Source of the DNA: an uncultured Atopobiaceae bacterium
Lineage (GTDB): Bacteria; Actinomycetota; Coriobacteriia; Coriobacteriales; Atopobiaceae
Assembly: GCA_947581665.1 (NCBI GenBank)
Contig: CANPVI010000099.1
Location: forward strand, 1 to 5,941
Reading direction: 5' to 3'
Length of the DNA stretch: 5,941 bases
The position numbers and the translations under genes were made by a program. This document shows positions 5,281 to 5,941 of the stretch, piece by piece. The notes under the pieces are model-generated. The model worked only from the letters and a program-made list of their open reading frames with translations, searched no databases and was not told the origin of the DNA. How positions within the stretch are numbered: the stretch's first letter is position 1; every line of letters starts with the position of its first letter.

Positions 5281-5585
5281 TTTATCCAGTCGACGCTGCG
5301 AGACGCTGGATGCACCCGATCTGCGCGCGATTTTGGCCACTCACGTAGCGAAGTACGCTACGCCTCTCAAGCTATCTTGATGGGGCTAGTCGCTACTGCC
5401 GACCTGCATATCGTTGCATTCGCGACAGCCCACTGGGCTGTCGCGGGCCAAAATCCCACGCATCTCGGGCACCCCAGCGCCTCTCGCTTTCGTTTTTCGG
5501 ATTCCCTCATTTCTCGATTGTCGGGACGAGGACTCACGCAAAACTCTTGCTGGCGATTTGCTTGTCAGGCGCCCGGGCAAAAGGA
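5281..5585. other. Non-coding stretch between convergent genes with dense inverted repeats
   Basis: I see no credible gene in these 305 bases. A 6-bp hairpin stem (ATCCAG 5284-5289 with CTGGAT 5306-5311) directly follows the nucleotidase stop but has no T-run. The next part, about 5312-5474, is a compound inverted-repeat structure listed separately. From about 5475 to 5585 the sequence is less GC-rich, with T-rich patches near 5488-5514 and a short GCCCGGGC palindrome at 5571-5578, and I can assign no function to it. The short open frames here have no recognisable product. Confidence 0.6.
5315..5469. repeat. Compound inverted-repeat element enclosing several hairpins
   Basis: The outer arms, 5315-5338 and 5446-5469, pair at 20 of 24 positions, with an exact inner 10 bp (GATTTTGGCC with GGCCAAAATC). 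Enclosed are hairpin A (CGTAGCG 5344-5350, loop AAGTA, CGCTACG 5356-5362), hairpin B (TCAAG 5367-5371, loop CTAT, CTTGA 5376-5380) and hairpin C (11 bp, 5421-5431 with 5435-5445, loop ACT). The direct repeat GCACCC sits at both edges (5312-5317, 5469-5474) and overlaps the arms. This fold could be a structured RNA, a small palindromic mobile repeat, or 3'-end structure for the nucleotidase mRNA. I do not recognise it as a known RNA family. Confidence 0.6.
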
Positions 5586-5615
5586 AAAGCCCCCGACCGC
5601 GAGGTCGGGGGCTTT
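5586..5615 (-). terminator. Intrinsic terminator of eno
   Basis: A perfect 13-bp stem (5586-5598 with 5603-5615) encloses the tetraloop GCGA on the plus strand. On the minus strand the stem runs out into CTTTTCCTTTTGCC, a good U tract, 38 bases past the eno stop. On the plus strand it is followed by only three T and then GTGATCG, so it may stop nucleotidase transcripts less efficiently. Confidence 0.9.
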
Positions 5616-5653
5616 GTGATCGTGCGAGGGGGTCCTTCAGGACCGTCGGGAAA

Positions 5654-5941
5654 CTAGTCCCTCTTCACGCGGAAGGCGTCCATGCCGGCGTAGGTGGAGG
5701 CGTCGCCGAGCTCGTCCTCGATGCGGAGGAGCTGGTTGTACTTCGCCACGCGGTCGGTGCGGGCGGGCGCGCCGGACTTGATCTGGCCGGCGTTGGTGGC
5801 CACGGCGATGTCGGCGATGGTGGAGTCCTCGGTCTCACCGGAGCGGTGGGAGACGATGCACGCATAGCCGTTCTTGGTGGCGAGCTCCATGGCCTCGAGG
5901 GTCTCGGTGAGCGAGCCGATCTGGTTCACCTTGATGAGGAT
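5654..5941 (-). CDS. eno: Enolase, C-terminal part (5' end outside window)
   Basis: Enolase interconverts 2-phosphoglycerate and phosphoenolpyruvate in glycolysis. The visible 95 residues run from base 5941 down to the stop (TAG, plus-strand 5656-5654). They begin with the enolase signature ILIKVNQIGSLTET, in which K4 of the visible part matches the catalytic base Lys341 of E. coli. SHRSGETED follows, with R33 and S34 matching Arg370 and Ser371, then GQIKSG, with K55 matching Lys392. The spacing between these residues is identical to E. coli. The end, ARTDRVAKYNQLLRIEDELG, is also typical. The frame is open to the window edge, so a start near 5929 would be an artefact. It converges on the nucleotidase gene and has its own terminator at 5586-5615. 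Confidence 0.97.
   Translation of the reverse strand: MLIKVNQIGSLTETLEAMELATKNGYACIVSHRSGETEDSTIADIAVATNAGQIKSGAPARTDRVAKYNQLLRIEDELGDASTYAGMDAFRVKRD

Noticed and set aside
5284..5311. Hairpin right after the nucleotidase stop as its terminator
   Set aside because: The stem is only 6 bp with a poorly paired 16-base interior and is followed by GCACCC instead of a T-run; recorded only as local structure.
2965..5340. A 791-codon open frame on the minus strand opposite the nucleotidase gene
   Set aside because: Its product is an Arg/Val/His/Asp-rich sequence with no recognisable domain, while the plus strand encodes a complete motif-bearing enzyme. Long antisense open frames are expected opposite GC-rich genes.
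5312..5474. The structured region as a tRNA gene or CRISPR array
   Set aside because: No acceptor/anticodon/T-arm pattern or GTTCGA-like motif fits, and there are no regularly spaced direct repeats with unique spacers.
5377..5619. An 80-codon open frame in the intergenic region after the nucleotidase
   Set aside because: It crosses the hairpin structure and the eno terminator, has no convincing RBS, and its translation resembles no protein I know.

Overview
The window is a high-GC chromosomal segment from a bacterium, most likely an actinomycete of the class Coriobacteriia (Collinsella/Olsenella/Slackia/Eggerthella-like). This rests on the GC-rich codon use, the rpoA-rplQ-truA order, and a secreted 5'-nucleotidase ending in DUF5648-like repeats, a domain I associate with that group. 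The class is an inference from gene content; I cannot name a genus.

Layout. (1) 1-867, + strand: the 3' end of rpoA (alpha-CTD), then rplQ (L17 with a long acidic tail). This is the end of the large ribosomal-protein operon, closed by a GC-rich hairpin at 891-926. (2) 968-2781, + strand: truA (tRNA pseudouridine synthase), joined by a one-base stop/start overlap to a polytopic membrane protein. The latter resembles the PF11449 'putative manganese transporter / heavy-metal exporter' family and carries a Cys-rich then His-rich hydrophilic loop. (3) 2782-3033: intergenic, with a perfect 29-bp-arm inverted repeat directly after the transporter and a separate 15-bp palindrome upstream of the next gene. 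(4) 3034-5280, + strand: an exported metallophosphatase/5'-nucleotidase with three C-terminal DUF5648-like repeats. (5) 5281-5653: a 373-base non-coding stretch between convergent genes. It holds a compound inverted-repeat structure of about 150 bases and a strong terminator serving the minus-strand gene. (6) 5654-5941, - strand: the 3' end of eno (enolase).

Function. Regions 1, 2 and 6 are housekeeping (transcription, translation, tRNA modification, glycolysis). The accessory content is the metal transporter with its metal-binding loop and the surface/secreted nucleotidase, which would salvage phosphate and nucleosides from extracellular nucleotides. Nothing in the window amounts to a defence system, CRISPR array or complete mobile element. 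The least explained parts are the two non-coding inverted-repeat structures (2794-2855 and about 5312-5474) and the transporter loop.
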